DNA from: CAVSBT01 sp964609465
Lineage (GTDB): Bacteria; Chloroflexota; Dehalococcoidia; DSTF01; JALHUB01
DNA: 42,346 nt
NCBI GenBank assembly: GCA_964609465.1
Contig: CAZSSQ010000005.1
Location: 1-42,346, forward strand
Direction: 5' to 3'
Positions 1-7,868 of the stretch are shown here, in pieces. The first letter of the stretch is position 1; every line of letters begins with the position of its first letter. The notes beneath the pieces were generated by a model. The model was not told where the DNA came from and did no database searches. It saw only the letters and a program-made list of their open reading frames with translations. Position numbers and translations under genes: made by a program.

Positions 1-24
1 AGCGGCCCTCCTTCGAGATGCGCT

Positions 25-45
25 CCTGCCTGCCGGACAGGCAGG
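25..45. repeat. GC palindrome, class 1 (intergenic copy)
   Basis: The arms CCTGCCTG and CAGGCAGG flank a CCGGA loop. This is the cleanest copy of a short palindrome that recurs about ten times in this window, both between and inside genes. It lies just beyond the 3' end of the tRNA and could form a hairpin on either strand. Bases 1-24 hold nothing recognisable. Confidence 0.75.
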
Positions 46-91
46 TAGGATTATAGCAGCGCGGGCGGTGTGCTACACTAGACAAGCCGAC

Positions 92-165
92 TGGTTGGGC
101 CGCCTGGACTCGAACCAGGGCTTCCGAATTCCAGGTTCGGCGTCCTACCTGTAGACCACGGCCCA
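92..165 (-). tRNA. tRNA with Gln-type body and ambiguous anticodon loop (UGG by position)
   Basis: The minus strand folds as a full cloverleaf. The acceptor arm is TGGGCCG/CGGCCCA with discriminator A and an encoded CCA. The D arm GTCTACAGGTAGGAC resembles Gln/Glu tRNAs, and the T arm is CCTGG-TTCGAGT-CCAGG. The first pair, U1-A72, is typical of bacterial tRNA-Gln. The anticodon stem CCGAA/TTCGG encloses the loop CCTGGAA, which puts UGG (Pro) at 34-36 and a C where U33 is almost always found. Reading one base earlier gives CUG (Gln), which matches the body but requires an irregular loop. It could be a mutated or decayed tRNA-Gln, or contain a sequencing error. That it is a tRNA is secure; the amino acid is not. 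Confidence 0.8.
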
Positions 166-223
166 ACGGTTGGGAGCGGCTGGGCGGCTCAGTTTGCCAG
201 ACGGGGCCGTCCAGCCATGGTCG

Positions 224-676
224 TTATTGGAAAGGCAATTCCTCTTCTACATACCGGTAGCCTCCGTCGTCCGTCCTCTCTACCCCGCTGGTCCGCATCA
301 GCGCCGCATTCACTACGCGTGGGTCTGGCTGCCGGAACCCGCCATCACGCAGCGTCACCACTATCTGCTCCAAGGTCAACGGTTCCTCCGATTCTCTGAG
401 AACGTCGATAACGGCATCGCCAGCCGCCATGTGGATGAATCGATAGCGGCCGCCACTGGAAAAATCCACCGCGTATTGAGACTGAGCCCCTCTTCTGTAG
501 GGGCTGTGGCCCAGGTGCCTAGCTACCACATCGCGAACCGCCGCATACTTCTGGCTGGTGACCTCAAACTGAGTTCGTGCTCTTCTCAGTGCGTTAGCCG
601 CCTGCATCAGAGCGAGGTCCTCATGGGCAAGCTCAACCATGAGTCCCCTGATTATGGAGAAGTCCTGTTCGGCCAT
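224..676 (-). CDS. Hypothetical protein with C-terminal winged-helix-like domain
   Basis: This is a 150-residue protein of unknown function. Residues ~1-65 are mostly helical and charged and may form a coiled coil. The C-terminal ~65 residues (DAVIDVLRESEEPLTLEQIV, then NAALMRTSGVERTDDGGYRY) have the pattern of a winged helix: a helix-turn-helix followed by a beta wing. That resembles HARE-HTH or restriction-system wHTH modules and suggests DNA binding; this is inference. I chose the ATG at 676 because GGAGG lies six bases upstream. A longer frame to 760 starts inside the promoter and lacks a ribosome site. The gene is monocistronic, between the tRNA and the divergent folC operon. Confidence 0.6.
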   Translation of the reverse strand: MAEQDFSIIRGLMVELAHEDLALMQAANALRRARTQFEVTSQKYAAVRDVVARHLGHSPYRRGAQSQYAVDFSSGGRYRFIHMAAGDAVIDVLRESEEPLTLEQIVVTLRDGGFRQPDPRVVNAALMRTSGVERTDDGGYRYVEEELPFQ

Positions 677-719
677 CGCTGTCCTCCAGGCCACGGCCCT
701 GCGACCGCTGGCCAAGAGT

Positions 720-748
720 ATGTTACTGGGTGGGAGAGCGAATGTCAA
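720..748 (-). promoter_or_regulatory. Sigma70-type promoter of the winged-helix gene
   Basis: On the minus strand a perfect TTGACA (743-748) is followed after 17 bases by TAACAT (720-725). Transcription would begin near 713, about 37 bases before the ATG at 676. Confidence 0.65.
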
Positions 749-967
749 CACATACGGCACGCCAGGGGCGATTAATGTGTGGACTTACCTCCTTAAGCTT
801 CCGGCGCGTCAGCATGCCAGAGTGGTCGCTGCTGCAGAGGAGCCGGCCAGGCGCCTCCCGCCTCTTTAAAAGCACGGGAGGCGAGCCGCGCTGCCTCGTG
901 ACGCGATCCCACGTGTGGGCGTCGACCCCGGAGTCCGGGACCAGCCTGAATGAGCGAGCACCTTCCG
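749..967. other. Intergenic region with a hairpin, no gene seen
   Basis: This stretch lies between the divergent promoters of the winged-helix gene and folC. It has an inverted repeat with GCCTCCCG (853-860) and CGGGAGGC (875-882) around an A+T-rich loop. Reading frames here lack ribosome sites and recognisable protein sequence. The function of the hairpin is unknown. Confidence 0.5.
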
Positions 968-996
968 TTGAGCGACTCACCCCCCAATGCTATAAT
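968..996 (+). promoter_or_regulatory. Promoter of the folC-fabF-galE operon
   Basis: TTGAGC (968-973) and TATAAT (991-996) are separated by 17 bases. The -10 box is preceded by TGC, giving an extended -10 element. It lies ~70 bases upstream of folC. Confidence 0.75.
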
Positions 997-1064
997 CCCC
1001 GCAGCGCATCGGGGGGCGGGCCAGACGGGCACGCCCTCGCTCATTTCCCAACCTCTTGACTGCC

Positions 1065-2540
1065 ATGGACTACCGTAGTGCCCTCCACTTCCTCCTTAGC
1101 CTGTCCGACTGGGAGCGTCTAACCGCCGGACAGGCGGGCCCGCCCGCCTGCCCGCCGGACAGGCGGGCCGCACCGGCAGCCCCGGCGGTGGTGCAGACCC
1201 GCGAGGCCGCCCGCTTCAACCTCGAGCGTGTGCGCTCCCTCCTGGCCCGCCTGGGCGACCCCCACCTCGGCCGGGGCACCATCCACGTCGCCGGGAGCAA
1301 GGGCAAGGGCAGCGTGGCGGCCATGATCGCCTCCGTCCTGCGGGCGGCGGGGGTCCACGCCGGCCTCTACACCAGCCCTCACCTCCACCGCATGACGGAG
1401 CGCATCGCCGTCGACGGCGAGGCCATCAGCCCTGACGACTTCGCCCGCCTGACGGAGCCCCTGCGCGACGCCGTCGCGGTCGAGAACGCCGGCGGCCCGG
1501 CTCAGCCGGGCGGCCAGGTGACAACCTTCGAGGCACTCACCGCCCTGGCCTTCCTCTACTTTCGAGAACGGGCCGTCGAGTGGCAGGTGCTGGAGGTGGG
1601 CCTGGGCGGGCGCCTGGACGCCACCAACGTGGTCGAGGAGAAGGCTGTCTGCGTCATCACCCCCATAAGCCTGGAGCACACGGCCGTCCTGGGGAAGACG
1701 GTGGGCCAGATCGCAGCCGAAAAGGCGGCTATAATTACCCCTGGGGCCACGGTGGTCATGGGCCTCCAGCGCGAGTCGGCCGCCGAGGTCGTACGCCGCG
1801 CCTGCGCCGAGCGTGGCGCCCCTCTCCTGGAGGTGGCGCAGGCCTGCGCCCTCACCCGCCTGGGCTTCTCGTCCGAGGGCCAGGACTTCCGGCTGAGGAC
1901 GCCTCGCGGCACCTACGGCCTCCGGCTGCCCCTGCTGGGCCGCCACCAACTGGAGAACGCCGCTACGGCCGTCCTGGCCCTGGAGTCACTGGCCGACCAC
2001 GGCCTAACGATCCCGGAGGCGGCCCTCCGGCGCGGCCTCCAGGAGGTGCGCTGGCCGGCGCGGCTGGAGATTGTCCGGCGCCGGCCCCTGGTGGTCCTGG
2101 ACGGCGCCCACAACGTCGATTCGGTGCGGCGCCTCCGCCAGGCTTTGGAGGAGTACCTGCCCTACTCGCGGGCCATCGTCGTGGCGGGCTTCTCGGCCGA
2201 CAAGGACATCGGCGCTATCGCCGCCGAGCTGGAGCGCCTGCCTCGCCTGGCCCGGGTCATCGCCACACGCTCGCCCCACCCGAGGGCGGCGCCGGCGGAC
2301 GCGGTGGCGGCGGCCTTCCTGGAGCGAGAGATAGAGACGACCTGGGAGGGAGACGTGCCGGCAGCCCTGGAGGTCGCCTTGAGCCTGGCGGCGCCCGAGG
2401 ACGTAGTCTGCGTCATGGGTTCGCTCTTCGTGGCCGCCGAGGCGCGCCGGCACATCCTGGGCTTGGAAGCGGACCCGGCGCCGGTTCCGGCAAGGGTGGC
2501 CTCCGCCTCCGGCAGCGGGCGGACGCCGGCGGCGCCATAG
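1065..2540 (+). CDS. folC: Bifunctional folylpolyglutamate / dihydrofolate synthase
   Basis: This Mur-ligase-family enzyme adds glutamate to tetrahydrofolates, and in many bacteria to dihydropteroate, in the cytoplasm. Key sites are the ATP loop GSKGKGS (residues 77-83), the YTSPHL motif that follows, EVGLGGRLDATN in the central domain, and LDGAHN at the start of the C-terminal domain. At 491 residues it is longer than usual (~430). Part of the excess is residues ~20-40, encoded by two back-to-back GC palindromes (1123-1167), which replace the usual short linker between DWERL and FNLERV. The ATG at 1065 is preferred over TTG 1056; neither has a clear ribosome site. It is the first gene of the operon, and folE lies elsewhere in the window. 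Confidence 0.93.
   Translation: MDYRSALHFLLSLSDWERLTAGQAGPPACPPDRRAAPAAPAVVQTREAARFNLERVRSLLARLGDPHLGRGTIHVAGSKGKGSVAAMIASVLRAAGVHAGLYTSPHLHRMTERIAVDGEAISPDDFARLTEPLRDAVAVENAGGPAQPGGQVTTFEALTALAFLYFRERAVEWQVLEVGLGGRLDATNVVEEKAVCVITPISLEHTAVLGKTVGQIAAEKAAIITPGATVVMGLQRESAAEVVRRACAERGAPLLEVAQACALTRLGFSSEGQDFRLRTPRGTYGLRLPLLGRHQLENAATAVLALESLADHGLTIPEAALRRGLQEVRWPARLEIVRRRPLVVLDGAHNVDSVRRLRQALEEYLPYSRAIVVAGFSADKDIGAIAAELERLPRLARVIATRSPHPRAAPADAVAAAFLEREIETTWEGDVPAALEVALSLAAPEDVVCVMGSLFVAAEARRHILGLEADPAPVPARVASASGSGRTPAAP
1123..1167. repeat. Two GC palindromes (class 1) inside folC
   Basis: CCGCCGGACAGGCGG (1123-1137) is followed by a second unit with arms CCCGCCTG (1143-1150) and CAGGCGGG (1160-1167). 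The frame stays open and reads LTAGQAG followed by a Pro/Ala/Arg-rich stretch not expected in FolC. Confidence 0.75.
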
Positions 2541-2574
2541 GGCCGGCCCCCTGAAGAAGGAGACGCCTGGAGCG

Positions 2575-3831
2575 ATGGTTTCCAGCAACAGCCGCCGCCG
2601 AGTGGTCATCACCGGCATGGGCGCCATCACGCCCCTGGGCCTCAGCGTGGACGAGTTCTGGAAGGGCTGCATCGAGGGTCGCTCTGGCGCCGGGCCCCTG
2701 ACGCTGATCGACCCCGCCAACTACCCCACCAAGATCGCCTGCGAGGTGAAGGGCTTCGACCCCCTCAACTACATGGACCGCCGCGATGCCCGGCGCATGG
2801 CGCGCTTCAGCCAGATGGCCGTCGCTGCCGCCCGCCAGGCCCTGGAGGACGCCGGCCTGCGCCTGGAGAAGGAGGACACGACCCGCATCGGGGTGCTCAT
2901 CGGCAACGGGAACGGCGGCTACCCGGACACGGAGGAGGCCGTCCGCACCATCGTCGGGAAGGGGGGCATGCGCGTCGACCCCTTCTACATGGCCAAGATG
3001 CTCCCCAATATGGCAGCCTCCCAGATCGCTCTCCATTTCGCGGTCCGTGGTTACAACAGCACCATTAGCACGGCCTGCGCCGCTGGCACTCAGGCTATGG
3101 GCGACGCCGCCGAGCACCTCCGTCACGGCCGTGCCGATGTCATGCTGGCAGGGGGGGCCGAAGCCGGCATCAGCGAGCTGGGGCTGGCCGCTTTCTCCGT
3201 GATGCGTGCCGTCTCCACCCGCAACGACGAGCCCGAGAAGGCCAGCCGCCCCTTCGATGCCCAGCGCGACGGCTTCGTGTGCGCCGAAGGCGCCGCCATC
3301 TTCATCATGGAGACCCTGGAGCACGCCCAGCGCCACGGCGCCCGCATCCTGGCCGAGGTGGCGGGCTACGGCGCCTCCGCCGACGCCTACCATCTGGTGG
3401 CCCCCTGCCCTGACGGCGACGGCGCCATCCGCGCTATGCGCGAGGCCCTCAACGACGCCGGCGTCGCTCCCCAAGACGTGGACTATATCAACGCCCACGG
3501 GACCTCGACGCCGCTCAACGATGCCGTCGAGACGCTGGCCATCAAGGCCGTCTTCGGCGAGCACGCCTATCGCATCCCCACCAGCTCCACAAAGTCCATG
3601 GTGGGACACGGCCTGGGCGCCTCCGGTGCCATCGAGTCGGTGGCCTGCGTGAAGACCCTCCAGACGGGCATCATCCATCCCACCATCAACTACGAGTTTC
3701 TGGATCCGCAGTGCGACCTGGACTACGTGCCCAACCAGGCCCGCACGGCCGATGTCCGGCTCATCCTGAAGAACAGCTTTGGGTTCGGGGGCCAGAACGC
3801 CTGTCTGGTCCTCCGCCGTTTCGAGGGGTAG
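2575..3831 (+). CDS. fabF: 3-oxoacyl-[acyl-carrier-protein] synthase II
   Basis: This condensing enzyme of type II fatty acid synthesis extends acyl-ACP with malonyl-ACP. The thiolase-fold catalytic set is complete: Cys168 in STACAAG, His308 in NAHGTSTPLND, Lys340 and His345 in KSMVGHGLGAS, and a GFGGQN loop near the C-terminus. Length (418) is normal for FabF. AAGGAG precedes the ATG, with a second weak GGAG closer in. It lies 34 bases after folC and 1 base before galE, so the three genes are almost certainly cotranscribed. No other fab gene is in the window, so this copy is detached from a fatty acid cluster. Confidence 0.95.
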   Translation: MVSSNSRRRVVITGMGAITPLGLSVDEFWKGCIEGRSGAGPLTLIDPANYPTKIACEVKGFDPLNYMDRRDARRMARFSQMAVAAARQALEDAGLRLEKEDTTRIGVLIGNGNGGYPDTEEAVRTIVGKGGMRVDPFYMAKMLPNMAASQIALHFAVRGYNSTISTACAAGTQAMGDAAEHLRHGRADVMLAGGAEAGISELGLAAFSVMRAVSTRNDEPEKASRPFDAQRDGFVCAEGAAIFIMETLEHAQRHGARILAEVAGYGASADAYHLVAPCPDGDGAIRAMREALNDAGVAPQDVDYINAHGTSTPLNDAVETLAIKAVFGEHAYRIPTSSTKSMVGHGLGASGAIESVACVKTLQTGIIHPTINYEFLDPQCDLDYVPNQARTADVRLILKNSFGFGGQNACLVLRRFEG

Positions 3832-3832
3832 C

Positions 3833-4831
<999 letters not shown>

Positions 4832-4878
4832 TCGGGCGGGTAGTGGGAAAGCCCCGGCCCGGACCGCCGCCGAGTACG

Positions 4879-4902
4879 AAGGCCAGGCTTGAGCCTGGCC
4901 TT
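4879..4902. terminator. Bidirectional terminator, AAGGCCAGGCT palindrome (class 2)
   Basis: An 11-bp perfect stem with a two-base loop lies between the convergent galE and SWIM-protein genes. Almost the same stem is reused at 18078-18099, again between convergent genes. Confidence 0.7.
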
Positions 4903-4923
4903 CAGTCACGTTTGGGCAGGCCC

Positions 4924-4937
4924 GCCCGCCGGCGGGC
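4924..4937. repeat. GC palindrome related to class 1
   Basis: A perfect GCCCGCCGGCGGGC palindrome with flanking CAGG lies just outside the 3' end of the SWIM gene. Confidence 0.55.
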
Positions 4938-4948
4938 AGGCCGGTGGC

Positions 4949-5209
4949 CTAGACGTGGGCCATGTGCTGTGAAAGCACCTTCTCTGGAAGCATACCCTCC
5001 AGGACCCTCTCGAGGGCCATAGTATGGCAACAGAAGCCCCATCCGGCAAAGAAGTCGCAGGAGCAGTGCCAGCTTTCGTCCTCCAGCCACACGTTGTGGG
5101 AGTCGTTCTCTCCTCGGAAGTCTATCCGGAGGCTGGAAAAGCGGATGCGATCCCGCTCCTGAGCGTAGCGCTTGGCCTTGTCGATCTTGCCGATGAGACT
5201 CGACTGCAT
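4949..5209 (-). CDS. SWIM zinc-finger domain protein
   Basis: This 86-residue protein has a WHCSCDF...GFCCHTMAL segment. It fits the SWIM pattern CxC...CxH, which binds zinc and usually mediates DNA or protein contacts. No further domain is present, so it may act as an adaptor or regulator; that is inference. The ATG at 5209 is preceded by a near-perfect AAGGAGG. A longer frame to 5413 would read through this ribosome site and the promoter. It has its own promoter (5354-5382) and a ~137-base leader with hairpins, which suggests post-transcriptional control. Confidence 0.8.
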   Translation of the reverse strand: MQSSLIGKIDKAKRYAQERDRIRFSSLRIDFRGENDSHNVWLEDESWHCSCDFFAGWGFCCHTMALERVLEGMLPEKVLSQHMAHV

Positions 5210-5247
5210 TTCTCCTCCTTCGATGGCACCCAGCAGAGAAAGCACAA

Positions 5248-5274
5248 GGCACCGGCTGCTGCCAGGCCGGTGCC
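5248..5274 (-). promoter_or_regulatory. Leader hairpin upstream of the SWIM gene
   Basis: Nine-bp arms (GGCACCGGC / GCCGGTGCC) form a hairpin ~40 bases before the start codon. Further upstream in the same leader, GCGCC...GGCGC could form a second stem. I could not match the leader to a known riboswitch class. Confidence 0.5.
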
Positions 5275-5353
5275 CTAGAGTTTCCCTATTCGGTTGTGAG
5301 CGCCGCCAGTCATGCCGTTTGGCTCCTTTTGGCGCGTGCCCCCAAGTGAGAAT

Positions 5354-5382
5354 ATTATAGGGTTTGCCCCTAGGGGAGTCAA
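5354..5382 (-). promoter_or_regulatory. Strong sigma70-type promoter of the SWIM gene
   Basis: TTGACT (5377-5382) and a consensus TATAAT (5354-5359) are 17 bases apart on the minus strand. The predicted start is near 5347, giving a ~137-base leader. Confidence 0.8.
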
Positions 5383-5422
5383 CCCCAACACACGGTTGTA
5401 ACCAGTTCGTCACTGTTGGGTC

Positions 5423-5443
5423 GACGCGGCGCTCCGACGCGTC
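5423..5443 (-). terminator. Putative terminator after thpR
   Basis: GACGCG and CGCGTC arms with a nine-base loop lie immediately after the thpR stop and before the SWIM promoter. There is no T tract, so it may be Rho-assisted. Confidence 0.45.
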
Positions 5444-5446
5444 CCG

Positions 5447-6151
5447 CTATGCCTTGGTGGGGGAGGACTCGGGAAACCGGGCCAGGCACTGGTAGCGCGC
5501 TCCCCCCGCTTCGAGGGTGCTTTGCATGAGGCTCACCGTTTCCAGGGTTGCCCCCGGTAGGGGCGGCAGTTCCAGGGAACGGACGAGCTCGAAGAGGCGG
5601 CGCCGGTCCTCGGGGCTGGCGCTCTCCTTCACCCGCGCCAGGGTGAGGTGGGCCGCGAAGGGGCGCCGTTCGCGGGGGAAGCCCATGGGCTCCAGGGCGC
5701 CTTCCGCCCGCGCTGCCAGCCGGGCCAGCGCCTCGATGTCTCCCTCCAGCCCTACCCACACGACCCGCAGGCCGGTGGAGCCGCCGAAGGAGCCCAGCCG
5801 GCCCAGCCTCACCGACAGGCTGAACGGCTCGCGTACCGCCCGCTCCAGCGCCTCTTCGATGGCCTTCAGCCGGCGGGCCGGCACCTCGCCCAGGAACTTC
5901 AGGGTCAGGTGTATGCCCTCGGGCCTCACCCAGCGCAGACCCTCGGCGCCTCGCTCCTGGAGGAGGCGCTGCACGGCGGCCAGGGCCTCCCTCGCCTCGC
6001 CGGGTAGCTCGCAGGCCACAAAGAGGCGGAGACTCGGCCCGCCCGGGCCTGCCTGCCTGCCTGCCGGCCAGGCGGGCCGGACAGGTGGGCCCTCCGAAGT
6101 CCGCCCAGGCCTTCGGCCTGCGCTCAGGGCTGGGGGCTCACGGCGCGTCAT
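5447..6151 (-). CDS. thpR: RNA 2',3'-cyclic phosphodiesterase (2'-5' RNA ligase family)
   Basis: This 2H phosphoesterase opens 2',3'-cyclic phosphates on RNA. The two HxT motifs that form the active site are present: HLTLKFLGEVP and HLTLARVKE. The family core begins at LRLFVACELPG, so the first ~40 residues (Pro/Arg/Gly-rich) are an extension. Residues ~22-36 are encoded by GC-palindrome sequence (6043-6088). The start ATG at 6151 overlaps the stop of the upstream amidohydrolase (ATGA), which argues that the extended start is really used. It is the last gene of the folE operon. The link between it and the other operon genes is unclear. Confidence 0.88.
   Translation of the reverse strand: MTRREPPALSAGRRPGRTSEGPPVRPAWPAGRQAGPGGPSLRLFVACELPGEAREALAAVQRLLQERGAEGLRWVRPEGIHLTLKFLGEVPARRLKAIEEALERAVREPFSLSVRLGRLGSFGGSTGLRVVWVGLEGDIEALARLAARAEGALEPMGFPRERRPFAAHLTLARVKESASPEDRRRLFELVRSLELPPLPGATLETVSLMQSTLEAGGARYQCLARFPESSPTKA
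6043..6088. repeat. GC palindromes (class 1, tandem) in the 5' part of thpR
   Basis: Repeated CCTG units are followed by CCGGCCAGGCGGGCCGG and ACAGG, as in class 1 elements. In the thpR frame they encode the segment around WPAGRQAG. Confidence 0.6.
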
Positions 6152-6993
6152 GGGGGCAGCCTCAGCAGGCGGCGGGCGTTCTCGCCCAGGACAAGGCGCT
6201 CCTCCTCCGCGCGCAGGCTTGCCTCTCGGACCTGGGCCAGGCAGCGGCCCTGGGAGAGCAGCGGGAAGTCGCTGGCGAAGAGGATGCGGTCGGCTCCTAC
6301 CAGGTCGATGGCCCGCCGGTAGATGATGGGGTCGTAGAGGAGAGGGGTGGCGGCCGTGTCGAAGAAGGTGCTTCCCAGGGCTTCCTTCACCTCCGGCATG
6401 AGGGCGTAGAAGGGCAGGCCGCCGCCCCAGTGGGCGGCCACCACCGTCACACCCGGAAAGCTCTCGACGAAGTGGTAGAGCGAAGACAGGTCCAGCCCCC
6501 CCTTGCCAGGATAGCCGTGTCCCACCGGCTCGCTGACGTGGAGCAGCAGTGGCAGATCATAGGCGCTGGAGGCCCAGGCCAGCAGGTCGGCCTCTTCGCT
6601 GTCTGCCAGGTCGTAGCCCTGGTTCCAGGGGCGCAGCTCACCAAGGCCGCGGGCTCCCGCCGCGGCGCAGCGTTGCACCTCGGAGCGGGCCTCGTCGACG
6701 GCATGGGCTGGCACGCAGCAGAAGGGCACCAGGCGTCCCTTGCTGCGGGTCGCTGCCTCCAGGATGTAGTCGTTCGTCTGACGGCAGAGGTCTATCTCGC
6801 CCCAGGCGAACCCCACGATGACGGTGACATCGACGCCGGCCTCGTCCATGCTGGCCAGTACCTCTTCGGCGCTGGCGAGCTTCGAGCGGGGGTCGCTGTA
6901 GAGCTCGCGGAAGGTAGCATCACGCCGCAGGTACTCCTTGCGCCGGTCGCGCACCTGCGGCGGGAAGACGTGGGTGTGGAAATCGACGATCAC
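6148..6993 (-). CDS. Amidohydrolase 2 family metal-dependent hydrolase
   Basis: This is a TIM-barrel hydrolase or decarboxylase of the ACMSD/amidohydrolase_2 type (281 residues). It shows the N-terminal DFHTH metal motif at residues 4-8, LLHVSEP and AAHWGGG with further metal or substrate histidines, and the late ASDFP aspartate. The substrate cannot be read from sequence. I chose GTG at 6993 because it puts the conserved VDFHTH at the N-terminus; a longer frame to 7140 overlaps the PIG-L gene and lacks family sequence. It sits 55 bases after PIG-L and overlaps thpR by four bases. Confidence 0.85.
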   Translation of the reverse strand: MIVDFHTHVFPPQVRDRRKEYLRRDATFRELYSDPRSKLASAEEVLASMDEAGVDVTVIVGFAWGEIDLCRQTNDYILEAATRSKGRLVPFCCVPAHAVDEARSEVQRCAAAGARGLGELRPWNQGYDLADSEEADLLAWASSAYDLPLLLHVSEPVGHGYPGKGGLDLSSLYHFVESFPGVTVVAAHWGGGLPFYALMPEVKEALGSTFFDTAATPLLYDPIIYRRAIDLVGADRILFASDFPLLSQGRCLAQVREASLRAEEERLVLGENARRLLRLPP

Positions 6994-7048
6994 AGCGGCG
7001 TCTTCGAGCTGGTGGCTAGCTTCTCCATACCTCTGGCTTTCTGGGCCC

Positions 7049-7834
7049 TCAGGCAGAGGCGGCGCCCACCCCCGTCTTGCGGCGGGCTCGTCGTGGCGGC
7101 TCCGCCCGGACGGGCGGCCGTCTGGCCGGCGGCTGGCCAAACTGCACGCGACGGAAGGCCTCGGCGTACTTGTAGCCGGCCCTCTTGCCCAGCTCGCGGT
7201 GCCAGCGCCGGATCCGCTTCAGCATCTCCCGCCCCGGCCGGTTCCCAACCTGGCTGGCATGCTGCCGCAGCGCCTCCACCTTCCGGTCGAAGTAGGGGGT
7301 GATGTCGACGTAGTGGTCGGGCTCCTCTGTGCCGGCGAGCCACAGCTCCGAGGCCCGGTAGGGCCCGAGCCCCTCCTCTCGGTGCTCCGGATAGAAGAGC
7401 AGGGAGCGCGCCGCCGGGTAGATGGCGTCGTAGACCACGCGCCCCACGATGCGGTGGTCGCGATGGTTGAAGCCGCGCCGGAAGCCGTCCCAGGTCACCA
7501 CCACCTCCGGCTGGTACTTCCGCAGCAGCCGCACGATTTGCTCACGGAGCTCCAGGCTCTCCTCCAGGAAGCCGTCCGCGTAGCCCAGGAAGATGCATTC
7601 GCTGACGCCCAGGACGCGGGCGGCGTCCCGCTGCTCCTTCTCGCGGAGGGCGGCCAGCTCCTGGTGGGAGATGCTCTCGTCGCGACTCCCCTTGTCGCCG
7701 CTGGTAGCGATGACGTAGTAGACTTCCCAGCCCTCGTCGCACCAGCGGGCGACGGCGCCGGCGCAGAGGAACTCGGCGTCATCGGGGTGGGCCATGATGA
7801 CCATGGCCTTCTTAGGACCTTCTTGCTCGGCCAT
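7049..7834 (-). CDS. PIG-L (LmbE/MshB/BshB-like) zinc deacetylase
   Basis: This is a cytoplasmic N-acetylglucosaminyl-type deacetylase of 261 residues. The signature AHPDDAE (His16, Asp18, Asp19) and the third zinc ligand region NHRDHR (His124/His127) are present. The family includes MshB and BshB, which deacetylate the GlcNAc glycoside made by MshA or BshA, and here the next gene upstream is an MshA-like glycosyltransferase. The last ~25 residues are a basic, Pro/Arg-rich tail, part of it over a degenerate GC palindrome (7101-7116). It lies 34 bases after the glycosyltransferase. It could instead serve a lipid or antibiotic-like sugar. Confidence 0.9.
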   Translation of the reverse strand: MAEQEGPKKAMVIMAHPDDAEFLCAGAVARWCDEGWEVYYVIATSGDKGSRDESISHQELAALREKEQRDAARVLGVSECIFLGYADGFLEESLELREQIVRLLRKYQPEVVVTWDGFRRGFNHRDHRIVGRVVYDAIYPAARSLLFYPEHREEGLGPYRASELWLAGTEEPDHYVDITPYFDRKVEALRQHASQVGNRPGREMLKRIRRWHRELGKRAGYKYAEAFRRVQFGQPPARRPPVRAEPPRRARRKTGVGAASA

Positions 7835-7868
7835 CGTCTCGTACCTAGAAGAGGGTCATCGCATGGCG

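Noticed and set aside
1119..1949. Long antisense frame over folC, and similar ones over fabF, galE, rho, pyrG, AOR, glyA and thiL
   Set aside because: High GC at third codon positions keeps antisense frames open; the sense genes have full family motifs.
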